A program made the translations under genes and the position numbers. Below, one piece after another: positions 13,601-24,720 of a stretch of DNA of 64,000 nt; position 1 is the stretch's first letter, and the number at the start of each line of letters is the position of its first letter. Origin of the DNA: Gavia stellata. Lineage: Eukaryota; Chordata; Aves; Gaviiformes; Gaviidae. A model generated the notes under the pieces. It saw nothing but the letters and a program-made list of their open reading frames with translations, searched no databases and was not told where the DNA came from. The stretch is taken from positions 2,235,208 to 2,299,207 of the forward strand of contig NC_082619.1 of the NCBI RefSeq assembly GCF_030936135.1, written 5' to 3'.

Positions 13601-16600
13601 TTCAGAGTGCTCATGGGATGGATTTTTGTTAATGACAAAGGACTAGGAATGTGGATGTTTTAATCCCTGGCTCTGTTCCCTCATTATATTATGCTGAGTA
13701 GGGCACAGCCTCTCTGTGACTCAGCTTCTCCAACCTTAGGTAAGTTAACCGTGCTCCTATTTTCACAGAGCCCACTGGGAGTTTCTAGATGAGGGAGCAA
13801 CTGTTCTTAAAAGAATGATAACATAAGCATTTCTTCCTTGCCTTACTTAAAAAGAAACTACAAGGTGCTCCAAAGAGTGGTGAGACATTCAGGTGGGTCC
13901 CCTTTAGGTTTAGGCAGAGCTCAGGCCAGAATCATTTCACAAACTCACCAAACCTGGACTTACTTCTCCTCACCAAACTCAAACTTCCCAGGACCATTCC
14001 TCAAAAGGTTGCCATTAATCCATTTGGGAATATGTCCTTTGATCTTCGCTGGGATGGGCTGAGGGGTCTCCTTTACAGTCTGCATTAAGGGTGAGATGCA
14101 TTGCAAACCCTTGGGGCTGTGGCAAGTGATTTGCTCTTTTGATGGGCTGGGCAGGAAATTCTTTAAACCTGCAAAGAAAGCAGTGAGAACAAAAAGCAGG
14201 TAACTAAGATTTTCACTTGAATAAACAGACAATTGCTAGAGCTTGACTTTGGATGTCTAGGAGAATAGCATTCAGCATTCTGCAAGCCACCAAGCTGTAG
14301 TGGATATTCAAACTAAAGCCGTGTTCCCATAGTACCCCATTCATCCACAGGGACCTGAAAATCCAGTGGATTTAACTCTACTGTAGTTAATTCATTAGAG
14401 ACACCTGTTCTGCAGTCCAAAGGAGGTAATAAAATACGTGATGATAGTAAAGAAGAGAACTTTTCTTTTAATTAAAGAAGCTTATAGTTGAATTTTATTT
14501 CAATAAGTAACTGAGAGCAAGTAACATATGGATTTTTATTACAAGAACTTACAAGGTTGCAAAAAGGAATCTGTTCCAAGTTGGGATGATACACAGTAGT
14601 GTTGAGGGGAGCCCTAAAAACAATTTCCCAGTGATTTTTGACAAGCAGTCTGCTGAAGAAAGTGAAAGAAAGGAGCTAGTCTGACTATTGTACACTGAAG
14701 CCACAAGCAGAAAGATGTAATCAGGCACCTTGTAAAGCACTGCATGTTGCCTTTGTACAACGATGTTGCCAAAAGCAAAGCAGAGCTGGGCACACCTCAG
14801 AAAGAAAAACTGCATTCTAAAATGCCCGCTAACTCCACCTTGGTATCACAATCACCGGTGAGTTAGAGACAGGAGAGACTGTAGATACTGGGACATCTTC
14901 CCAGGACTTGTTACCTAATCAGCCATCACCCAAGGTGTTTCGAAACATAAAGCAGAGTACCAAAAAACAACATGGAACACATCAAAAAAGAGATTATGAT
15001 ACTTAAGCAGGATATGCTGCTGGCTTTTTTACTTTTGCTGCATTTGAAATCTTCCTGTCTTTCTACTGTTCAGTCACGAGTGTTTGGCCTTTAATCTTTA
15101 TAGGCATATTCATTGATTCTTCTGTAGACCCAGATTTTCTCCCTTTTTGTTTGCAAAGTAAGAAAAGTTTTTTGTAAAGTCCTTGACTGCAAAAACTTTT
15201 GTAGTAAAGCATACACAGGAAATAAAAATCAATACAGCATAGAGCAAGCTGAACACAGAGGACAGGGACAAGCATTGTCCATCGCTTTGCAATTAAAGAT
15301 ATGGTTCATTTCAACTCTGTGCTATCAGATTGGATGCAAGGATTGCTGTGTATGGCCTCTAGCCTGTGCTATGCCATCACAACCCTCACCATGCTTATGC
15401 TCACTGCTGCTTATGGATGAAGTCACCAATGCAGCAACATACAATTTAACAAGAAGTGGTACCCCGGTCAAATCATGGTCAGCCAAAATTCAGGATCTCC
15501 CGGCTTGGGAGTTTAGGGGAGGGGATGTATCGTGGCATCAGGTTCCTTCAAAACAATGTGCTATTTTTAACAAAACTGCACAACATCCTTTACTGAATTA
15601 AAAAAAAACCCAAAACAGTTTTTCTGCCCATAGTACAAAGGCTCTTTTAGAAAAAGAAAAAAAAAACAGCTCACTAGGAAGAACATCCCATAGAACAACC
15701 CACAGGAGTCCCAGTGGCTTACTCTAAATCCAGGCAAGCCATAGCATGTTACACAACAAATGTTACGATCACGATGTTAAAGAACCAAAAGTCTTGGCAT
15801 ATAGGTTGTCACGTTTTCTCTACACTGCACATGGAGGACTCAATGCTAAGTTGGCATTATTTGAAATGCAGTAGACCAGAAGCTCATAGGCTATTGAAAG
15901 GTGTACAGGTCAGCTCTCAGACTCAGCAGTACTATTTGATTTCAGAAGCTCAAAAAGGCAATCGCTGGTTTTTCCGCTTGCACAAAAAAAAACCCCAAAC
16001 GACCAAACCCAAAAATAACTGCACCCCCCAAAAAAAATGGAAGTCAGGAAGAACACAAATGAAACCAAGCTGAAATACATTTACAGGACAGAACAAAACA
16101 GATTAAACAGATTTACCTGATAAGTAAATAAGCAACAGCAGAAAAAGATAATTTCTGATGGAGCCTCTTGTTTGAATGCAATATCCCCCTTATTAGGCAT
16201 GGCTATAGGACAAAAGCATCAAGAAAGCGTGAACTGATTGGAATGCTGTGTGCTAACAGCACACAGTTAGTTATTGGCTCCAGTAGCCTGGCTTGCAAAG
16301 CCTCATGAACACAAGGATTGTTTTAGCAATTCATTTAGCTGCAGAGGTGGACTTACCTAGAAAGTACACAGGCTGTTGCCTTCCCTCCCAATGCTATCAC
16401 CTCCTCATCTGTCACAGGCTTCATGTCCACAGGTCAATGGAGTTGCTTTGCTACACTGCTCCATCCTCACCGTAAGACGATTGAGCCCTGAACTAAACTA
16501 GAACTGATGAAGATTTAGATGTAAGTGAAACACTGATAAAAAAAGGACAGTGTGGCATACAGAAATCTATTCCTGAACCAGGTCTAGTTCAGGCAAGACC

Positions 16601-19600
16601 ACAGACTAAACAGACTCCAGACTGATGCTGAACTTCATTCTGATTTTTTGATGTAGCAATTTGTTTGGGTTATACCAGTCACTTTCACCACTGCTTCTTC
16701 CGTGCCCCTGTACTCGGCGCTGGTGAGGCTGCACCTCGAATACTGTGTTCAGTTTTGGGCCCCTCACTACAAGAAAGACATATTGGTGCTGGAGCATGTC
16801 CAGAGAAGGGCGACGAAGCTGGTGAGGGGTCTGGAGCACAAGTCTGATGAGGAGCGGCTGAGGGAGCTGGGGGTGTTCAGTCTGGAGAAGAGGAGGCTGA
16901 GGGGAGACCTCATCGCTCTCTACAGTTACCTGAAAGGGGGTTGCAGAGAGGTGGGTGTTGGCCTCTTCTCCCAAGTGATGAGTGACAGGACAAGAGGAAA
17001 CGGCCTCAAGTTGTGCCAGGGGAGGTTCAGACTGGATATTAGGAAAAATTTCTTTACTGAGAGAGTGGTGAGACACTGGAACAGGCTGCCCAGGGAGGTG
17101 GTGGAGTCACCGTCCCTGGAGGTGTTCAAGAAACATGTGGACGAGGCATTGTGGGACATGGTTTAGTGGGCATGGTGGTGTTTTTTGGTTGATGGTTGGA
17201 CTTGATGATCTTACAGGTCTTTTCCAACCTTAGTGATTCTGTGATTCTACATTCTTTAATGCAGGTGATTAAGTGAAGCTGCTGGACAATTTACCCATAA
17301 GTCTCTGAAACCATGTGTTCACATCTACAGAAGAAATTTGCTATTTCAGACAGGAGAGTATCTGCAAAAGAACTGAGTTGGCAGACAGCATTTTTCTAAG
17401 CTTGCTTCTTTAGAACAGCCACAGACAGAACGGGTATTAGGCATGCAGGAAGGTAAATTGCAAGATCCCTTCAACGCAGTTCCCTGGCTTGCCAATCCTC
17501 AAATCCTTCTTTAATATGGTAAGTCAGCTAGATAAAGAATTCAGGCTGCTGGGCTAAAGCAATTAAGCTCAAACCACCAACATCCTCTCCCACTTAAACT
17601 TCAATTAAGTTCTGATTAAATCCTGTATGAAGCACTTAATCTGATCCCAACACTAGTGCTTCAGAGTATTTCAGTAGAGGCTTTTCATAACAACCAACAC
17701 CTGGCAGGTTTAGTGACTGCCATCAGTATTTGCAGAAATGCAGCCTTAGTAGGCCAAGGTGAAGTTAGTAAAGATGTAAAATATGCAGAAAAAATGAGAG
17801 CAACATGTCCCTGAGGAGACATTTTTGCAACCAAGCAGAAACAAGTATGTCATGACCAAGGATGGCACTACACAGAAACTTCCTGGAGAGCACCATATTA
17901 ACATACGGGAATTTAGGAAGATAAACTTCACAAAAGAGCTTGAAGAGGACTGGAAAAGACCTCATGGGTCATCTCCTCCCAACTGCTGTCCCAGAAATTC
18001 ATATATATGAAATCTATCTTAAAAATTACTGTTTCCTGGCACTCATCCCTCTTTGGAAGACTGCTCATTGCCCAGGTGATTAGAAAAATCCTTTGAATCT
18101 ACAGAAGAGTTTTATTCATAGGACAGTTTGTCCCCCTTGTTCTTCTGTGAGCACTGTTAATGTGGCTTTGGTAGTTCTCCCTCTCTTGGGTTTACCACAC
18201 ATTATATTTAGAGTGAGAAATCGTATCACTTCCTAAGCTAAGCAAGACACGTTCTTTTCATTTTCCTTCTCCTGTGATAACCGTGCCATTCACATGATCA
18301 GCTTAGTAATCCTTCCTGAAACCTGGTCTAGTTAGAATTCATCTGGTTAGAATTCATTTCAAGACATAGTCTAGAAAGTGTCTGAGAACAAGCTACATAC
18401 AACAAGAATGTGTAAGGTAATACCCCGTCCTATCAGATCAGAGAGAAAGAAACAAGCATAGCAAGAGAACGTACTACCCTTCTGGGAACCACTCAAATGA
18501 GCTGAAGATCCTGACAGTAATGCATGCAAAATGTAATCAAATCATGATCCCCAGATGAGTCAAAACAGAAGTTTTCAGAAACATGACAAGTCATTCTAGG
18601 ACAATTTTGAAAAGCCAGGAGGAGGGGAGGGGTGCAAGAAAAAAAAAAGCAGGTTTGCTCTGGTGGGTTTGTTCTGAAGAGATTTAGGACAAGAAACAGA
18701 AGGCAAAAATAAGCAATGACCTCCTCTAAACTCGGCACAACACAAAAAAATGTGTCTTTTACTTCCATTACGTAAACTGCCTCAGTATTGCAGATCACTG
18801 GTCTGATCTGGAAACAAGGTATTGTCAGAGTTCCTTAGTGACCACCAACTACAAAGCAATGCAGCATTTGAGGAACGCAAGGGTGGTTGGGTGGGTGTGG
18901 TCAGACAGGTTCTTTGCGGGGACTTCATGCAACCTGCCCCTTTTTTTTCTTTTTTTAAGGAATTATTATCTGTGCAATATACTGAGATTTGATCAGTAGC
19001 AGCACCAGCAAACAACACAGGCTAATTAGCACATGGAGCTAAGACCAGAAGGGCCTAGTGCAACTCATTCCCCCGTGTCAACACAGGAAAGGCTTGCATT
19101 CATTCCAAAACAAATCAAGATGCTGCAACACTTATGCAGTATGACAGTACAATACAAAATAAACACATCAATGGAAATCGTTTTGTTGCTAATCTGTGAC
19201 CATAGCTGTGTTTAAAAAAAAAAAAAAAAAACCCACCACAGCTGCACATCCTACACTTCTTCCCTATTAAAAAATAATAAATCTGAATGAAGTCTACCCT
19301 CCAAACTTAACCATAGTTTAATACTAAAAACTGTTACATTTATTTGCACCTACTCTGAAATGCACTGAGCAGATGGAACACAAATACTTCCTACTTGAAT
19401 GCACTGTTCATGAGCAATTGTAATAAAGGTGTATCACCTTCAGGTAAGAGCTCAGTCATAAAGCTTAACTTACTGTAACATCTAGCTACCCAAGAAGACA
19501 CCAATCTCTGCAAAAGACAGAAGACAGAGTGTTTTTTATTGTTGAGAAACATGTAAATAAAATTAAATACTGACTCTGCTCTAGTGTTCTGGCTACACTC

Positions 19601-22532
19601 TAAGACAGAACAACTTGAATAAGCAATAAATCAAAGGCACTACAGTCACAATGGGGCTTACTGTATTTGCTTGAAAATAACATCTGAAAATCAGCACAAG
19701 ATTACAACCTGTCATCTCAAAAATCTTATTTCTGGACTATAATTTCCATTTTATCTCAAACCTTTAAAAATAGCCTTAAGATCTAAACTTCCTTTGGTAC
19801 ATCAGAGCAGAGGCAATGCCAAATACGGCATTGTAATTTTTCCTCAATTTTTTTCTAAATATACTAAGCAATTACTACAAAATTATAGCCTGGCATTGCT
19901 CATTCAGGTACTGTTTCCATTCAAAGAGCAGTGTGCCGTGCTTTCTCTGCCTGTCACAAACTGACATCCTAGCATTGATTATTTATATCCAGAACCAAGG
20001 ACAAGGATCTTGAAAAAGTTTCTGTACCGAAGAAGCTACCTCACCTGCTTTGGGTACGGTAGCAATGAATCAGATATTAAATTGTACTTAAACAGCAATG
20101 GGAGGGTCAGAAAATCTTAACAGTGGGTAGAGGAAACACAGAAGCCATTTGCTAGCCGTGAAATTGAAGTCACATTGGATACAGCAAATCCACTTTGGTT
20201 TTAACCTACATATTCAAATCCAAGGCACAGGGACCACCAACATTGGTCTCCACATGCAACTGCACCATGTAACTGCTTGACTCAGAAGGGCTTCCAGGAC
20301 CAGACTTAAGGGCGGACTTCAGTAAACAGAATGCTCACAGTTGGTATTCTTCAAGCAGAGAGAGTGAAGCAAGAATTCTGTTTACCCTGAGGATTCATGC
20401 AAATTCAGAATAACAGCTGATTTGGAAATCCTCTGGCACAAGATACGGGCCACATTATGGTTCCTGTAAATCACAGATTGGAAAAACAGGGCAAGCAAAG
20501 CAGCTTTTCCCACCCCCCCACCCCATACTGAAGTTGCTGTAGCTATTGACTTCTGCCATCCAGACTCTAGCCTTCACCCTCCGCCTTCACCAGGGTTGAA
20601 CCCCTCAGCACACTTGAGTGTCCCACACTGATTTCTGAACTGAAGTTGTTGCACTTGCCTTGTGTCTGCTGGGCAGTCCCCATACTTGACTCCTTGTTCC
20701 ATCTAGCTTGTTGATTTCCCATTGTCAGGGGCTAAGCCACCCACTTCCTTGCTAGCAGGCAAAGAAGCAAAGACGAACAGAAAAGAAGTGACAGAAAACA
20801 CAGGGAAAAAGAAATGGAGAAAAGGAGTGGAGAAAGGCTTGTGAAAGGGAGGTAAGGGAGAAAAGCAACTGCGAACTGTGCATACTCTTGCATATGAAAT
20901 ACCTGTTGATTTCCCAAAGACACCTGTAGAAATAGATTCTACACTTCGGGGGTGGCTTTTTGCTGACATGAAGAAAGTGTTTGAAGAAATTTCTTTGTTA
21001 AATATTGATTTACACAATCAAGTCCTTGGAACACGTATTCTAGAAAGGCACTATGAACAACTGGTGAGCTAGGAAAATTTTGCCGGTGTCACAGGAAACC
21101 TATCATATGGTATAAATTTTATTCACACTTTTTTCTTTTATTATCACAGTTTCACTCAAATGCCTGAACAAATAATAGAGGGGTTTCTTTTTCACGATTC
21201 AACATTCTCACCTTTTAGCTAAATTGAGACAGTTCTATATCAGCAAGCTCTTTCAAGAAGACCTTAATAAAAGTCAGGGAAAATCCATAATTTTCAAACA
21301 GATACAGAAAATGAGGCAAGGAAATTTGCAGGCTTCTCATGTCACTCAGGTAATCAAGACAAGAAGCACAGCTCTTTATGTCCGTATGCAGTTCAGCTTC
21401 AAAGCATAATGAAAGACGCAGAGTGCAAGAGAATTTTAAATTTAGCAGAGACCCCCAGTTTAAACCAGATTATACAGTAGTTGTGGTCTGCTAGCAGATC
21501 AAAAGAACATCATAAATGTATGAATATAGGCTTTTTTCCCAGCAGGAAAGTACTTTAGCACACCCTGAAATGCTAATACCATAGGTTGTTTTATGTAATG
21601 TTCCCAACACTAGACTTAATATTTGGTAATTTATTTTGCATTAATTACTCTGCCTCTGAATTTTCTGTCTTCCATCTCACAGATGTAGTTGATGACATGT
21701 GCCTTACACCAGCTTAGTAACACGTGCAGTGAAAAAGAAACCTCCTGGACCGTTCCTAAGTTTGTATCCATGGATGTGTTATGGTGGCACAATAAGGCAG
21801 GTTTGAGAGCCTTTCAGATCTTTGGATACCCCAGAAGCAATCCTTTGATTCTAAAGGGGAGGAAAACACCACCACCACCATCAAAAAGCAGAGCTTCTGG
21901 TGAATTAAGTCATTCTCTTTATTGGTTCCTATTTTGTGATAACAGATCTCACTCTCTTAGACAAAAAAAAAAAAAAAAAAAAAAAGACAGCTCACGTTAC
22001 TCAATGATGGCACAAATCGCAGAGTTCGGTGGTGACACAAAATCCCTTGGGGTCGTTTCCCACTTGTATGTTCCGATCAAAGCTTCAGTAATGTCGCTGC
22101 TGTAAAGTGTCGTCTCCCTTTCACAGCCGGCTTACACATCTCACAGCAAGCTCCCTTGCAGAGACAATCTGCTGCCTACTAGTTCTCCGGCTCTAAACCA
22201 TCAGTATCTGCTAGTAATCCGAGGGAATCTGTGAAATGTACTTGCCTCTCCTGTTTACCTTTTCAATAAATAACAGAGAATTTCTGGCTCCTAACAAACA
22301 CTTCAGATTACTTAGTTCCTCATTTCTGATCAATACAAATGAAATTGCTATACCAACCTGCGTCGGCAGCAGCTCTTAACGACAACAGAAAACCCCTTTC
22401 CAAGGTGATGGGATAGAAAAGATTTGTTTCCTTATGCATTTTACCTGGAATAAATTGCATCAAAGAGCAGAGGAAATGCTGCAAATTAGCAAGCAGGAGG
22501 CCGATGGCAGACCAAAGGATTTTGGAAAACAT
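1699..22532 (-). CDS. BCO2: beta-carotene oxygenase 2 (BCO2), 12 exons, apparently intact
   Basis: BCO2 is an iron-dependent carotenoid oxygenase that cleaves carotenoids and xanthophylls eccentrically (9',10') in mitochondria. Exons, all GT-AG and phase-consistent: 22445-22532, 13964-14168, 12654-12865, 11034-11149, 8987-9089, 7662-7790, 7358-7518, 6873-7040, 4227-4364, 3342-3524, 2193-2303, 1699-1812. They sum to 1728 nt, or 575 aa, close to the roughly 579 aa of human BCO2. The four expected iron-binding histidines are present in GATAHPHY (exon 5), PSYYHSFG (exon 6), [10 protein letters not shown] (exon 8) and PYGFHG (exon 12). Exons 2-12 are certain by similarity. Exon 1 is inferred: its donor phase fits exon 2 and it encodes a hydrophobic N-terminus starting [11 protein letters not shown]. 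An in-frame ATG at 22553 would add 7 residues. No break was seen in any exon. Confidence 0.93.
16700..17248 (+). mobile_element. CR1 LINE, 5'-truncated 3' end
   Basis: CR1 is the main avian non-LTR retrotransposon. This copy keeps an open C-terminal part of ORF2 of about 154 codons, ending at 17166. It contains the family's typical stretches [57 protein letters not shown] and [13 protein letters not shown]. The 3' UTR that follows ends in GGTTGGACTTGATGATCTT and then short ATTCTGTG-type units, which is the CR1 3' terminus. It is truncated at its 5' end, as most CR1 copies are. The uninterrupted frame suggests a fairly recent insertion. It lies in BCO2 intron 1, antisense to the gene. Confidence 0.93.
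19214..19231 (+). repeat. A18 homopolymer
   Basis: A run of 18 A lies in BCO2 intron 1. No retrocopy body could be recognised upstream of it, so it is recorded only as simple sequence. Confidence 0.85.
21963..21985 (+). repeat. A23 homopolymer
   Basis: A run of 23 A lies in BCO2 intron 1, about 460 bases downstream, on the gene's strand, of the proposed exon 1. The sequence before it does not resemble a gene I know. It could be the tail of an unrecognised retrocopy, but nothing supports that beyond the run. Confidence 0.85.
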
Positions 22533-22553
22533 ATTCCGCTCAGAAGAAAGCAT

Positions 22554-22860
22554 CAGATCGGAGATGGTCACGCAAAGGTACCGGTGCTAGGATCATGGTG
22601 TGCAGCCAGTACTGACGGATGGGCTGGAGAGAGCTGCCTGACATCATCATTTCAGAATAAAAGCCAAGAATGCCTGCCCTAGCAGGGCAGGACGACTGAC
22701 TCAGCCTGCCTGCCTGGCACTCAGCTCCACCTCGCTGCTGCAGCCGGGCCAGGCAGTCGCAGGGCAGGGGAGAGACCTGTCTCCAGCCCGGGCAGCTCAG
22801 CAGCCCTTCCACCCACCCTCTCGGCAGCTGGGCCAGGTGAGCCGCTGCAGTGCCAAGACA
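22554..22860 (-). promoter_or_regulatory. probable BCO2 promoter and 5' UTR
   Basis: This moderately GC-rich stretch lies immediately upstream of the proposed BCO2 exon 1. It contains TGACTCAGC at 22697-22705, which matches the AP-1 / NF-E2-type core (TGACTCAGC). There is no long CpG island here, unlike the other genes of the window, which fits a tissue-restricted gene. The promoter role is inferred from position only. Confidence 0.45.
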
Positions 22861-23379
22861 GTTAAAGCATACATTACCACTCGTGGAAAAAGTGCTTTAT
22901 CACTATTTGCCAGTTGTAGCTGGAGAAATTGGAAGAAAGGGGAGAAGACGAGATGCGTCCACGTACTGAGATAACCAGGCTTCAAGGTAATTCTTTTAAA
23001 AATTCTTGTCGCTTTGTCTTGTCTTTTTCACCTGTCAAAAACACTTTGTTTTGTTTCAAAGTCTGAGTAACCATTTTGCCCCTGAAAGAATCTCAGGGCT
23101 TTAGGAATATTGGTTGCCACACCAGGTTAGACCATCGACTCAGGATAGGGAAGGACCAGTGACAGGCTGTGCTCTGCTGTTTCAAACTAAGATGGACCTT
23201 AGACGGACCCTTTCCTTCAGGATGCCGAGAGGAAGCTACTAGCACTTTGCAAATGCACTGTGATGGCTATGTTTGTTTCATGTCATTAAGCAGCTCTTAA
23301 AAGCTGCCCCACCCTTTGAGAGAGAGCAAGGCAGCATACACAGTGCTCTATGTAGCCAATTCCACTGTCCTTAAAATGG

Positions 23380-24720
23380 GACAGAGTATTACTCATCCTA
23401 AGTCTTCTGCTGCAAATTAAGCTGATTTCTTCTTGTCCTTTCTACAAGACACAGCGAACACCTGACTACTGTCCTTTCTATAACTTATCTGTTATCATGC
23501 CTTCCCTTGATTTGTGATTTCTCTAAATTAAACAAACTCAACTGCTTCAACCTTTCCTCACAGATCATGTTTTCTTCACCCTTTATTATTCCCATTACCC
23601 ACTCTCGCCTACTTTGTTTTTAGTAAGCAGACCCATCCTCCAGCTAAGACCAAAGGAGCACAGAGTAAAGGAGAACAACTATGTTTTTATGTCTCGTTTG
23701 CTATCCTATAGCTCACGTATCTCAGCTCTGGTTTTTTCACCATCCAGTAACGTCATACCAACTCTAGCTATTGTTCTGGTTTGTAAGTAAAATATATGGT
23801 TCCCCTTGCTAAGTGTAGTGCTTTCCCCTTGTCTTTTTTGAATTTGACCTTGATTTCAGATCGGCACTTCATCTTACTGAGATTGTAGTGAATTTTCAAT
23901 GCATGTTATTGATAGCATTTGCAACCCCTCCTAGCTTGCTGCCATTTGAAAAATGAACTGTATTCTCTAATGTCCTTCTTCTAAATCATTCAGGATAACA
24001 TGGAATAAGCAAGGCTTGAAGAAGGTCACTATAGGGTGCCACCTAGGCTGACCTTTCAGGAAAAATGAGTATTCCTTTCATTGACTTTTTAACTCATTCA
24101 ATGTGCCCCTACTTCCTGATTGCTCTCATTTTTATATAGTATCATATAGGACAGTGTCAATTGTCTTACATCAAGCTATACCCCATATAATTTTTCCATA
24201 TTAAGTCAGCTACTCTGATAAAGGAATTTCTTTATTTTTTTGTTTAATTTATTGTTTCCCACGTGCTGATAAAGTCACTGTTAAGAAATTTACCTCAGAC
24301 TCTCCAAGGATGTGAGATAGGCTGATTGATCTGTGATTCTTTGCGCTCTTTTTTTCTGGCTATTCACCCTGATGACGGAAAACACCCACTCTGCTCTTTT
24401 CAATGCTGCCTTCATCATCAGGTTTTCAAAGACAATTCAAAGATAAAACATGAAGACTCTACAATTAGCAAAATGGGATTCTGATGAGTTCTAGACAGAA
24501 CGTCATGAGCCTTAAACACATCTATTACATACTCAATTTGGTCTTTTTCTGATATGATCCATATTCCTACATCTATTCTAAAAGGCAGTTTCATTTTAAG
24601 TAAACAGTCACAATTAGTCTTTTCTCAGGGAAGAATTCTCTTCGCTGAATACCTAAGCTGCATCTGCATTATCTGTTATTTTCCATTTTTAGCTTTTAGA
24701 TAATAGAAAAGCAATGAGAG
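23380..24720 (-). mobile_element. ancient, decayed CR1-like LINE in antisense
   Basis: Read on the minus strand, this stretch shows landmarks of CR1 ORF2 in the right order. A degraded form of the reverse-transcriptase motif NYRPISL (reads NHRSISL) lies at 24301-24345. A degraded YLDFSKAFDTVS block lies at about 24150-24180. A decayed match to the C-terminal [11 protein letters not shown] segment lies at about 23521-23575. Divergence is far greater than in the copy at 16.7 kb, and no frame stays open. The ends are approximate, and similarity may extend down to about 23130. It is an old insertion in the BCO2-TEX12 intergenic region. Confidence 0.72.

Larger units (their letters stand above)
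14169..22444 (-). other. BCO2 intron 1 (about 8.3 kb)
   Basis: This is the longest intron of BCO2, bounded by a CAG acceptor before exon 2 and a GTAAAA donor after the proposed exon 1. It contains an antisense CR1 fragment near 16.7-17.25 kb and A-runs at 19214-19231 and 21963-21985. The remaining sequence is AT-rich and shows no exon I can support. It follows the intron status of the exon 1 call, so it would be intergenic if exon 1 lies elsewhere. Confidence 0.6.

Noticed and set aside
16086-16192. Minus-strand ATG frame beginning MPNKGDIAF with a GTAAAT donor, as BCO2 exon 1
   Set aside because: Its splice phase does not match exon 2 (it would read straight into a stop), while the 22.5 kb candidate fits in phase and length.
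17935-18060. Segment with GGAAAAGACCTCATGGGTCATC, similar in style to old CR1 3' ends
   Set aside because: The resemblance is too short to assign without a repeat library.
20878-21072. 64-codon plus-strand frame in BCO2 intron 1
   Set aside because: It starts with GTG, has no similarity to anything I recognise, and has no splice or promoter context.
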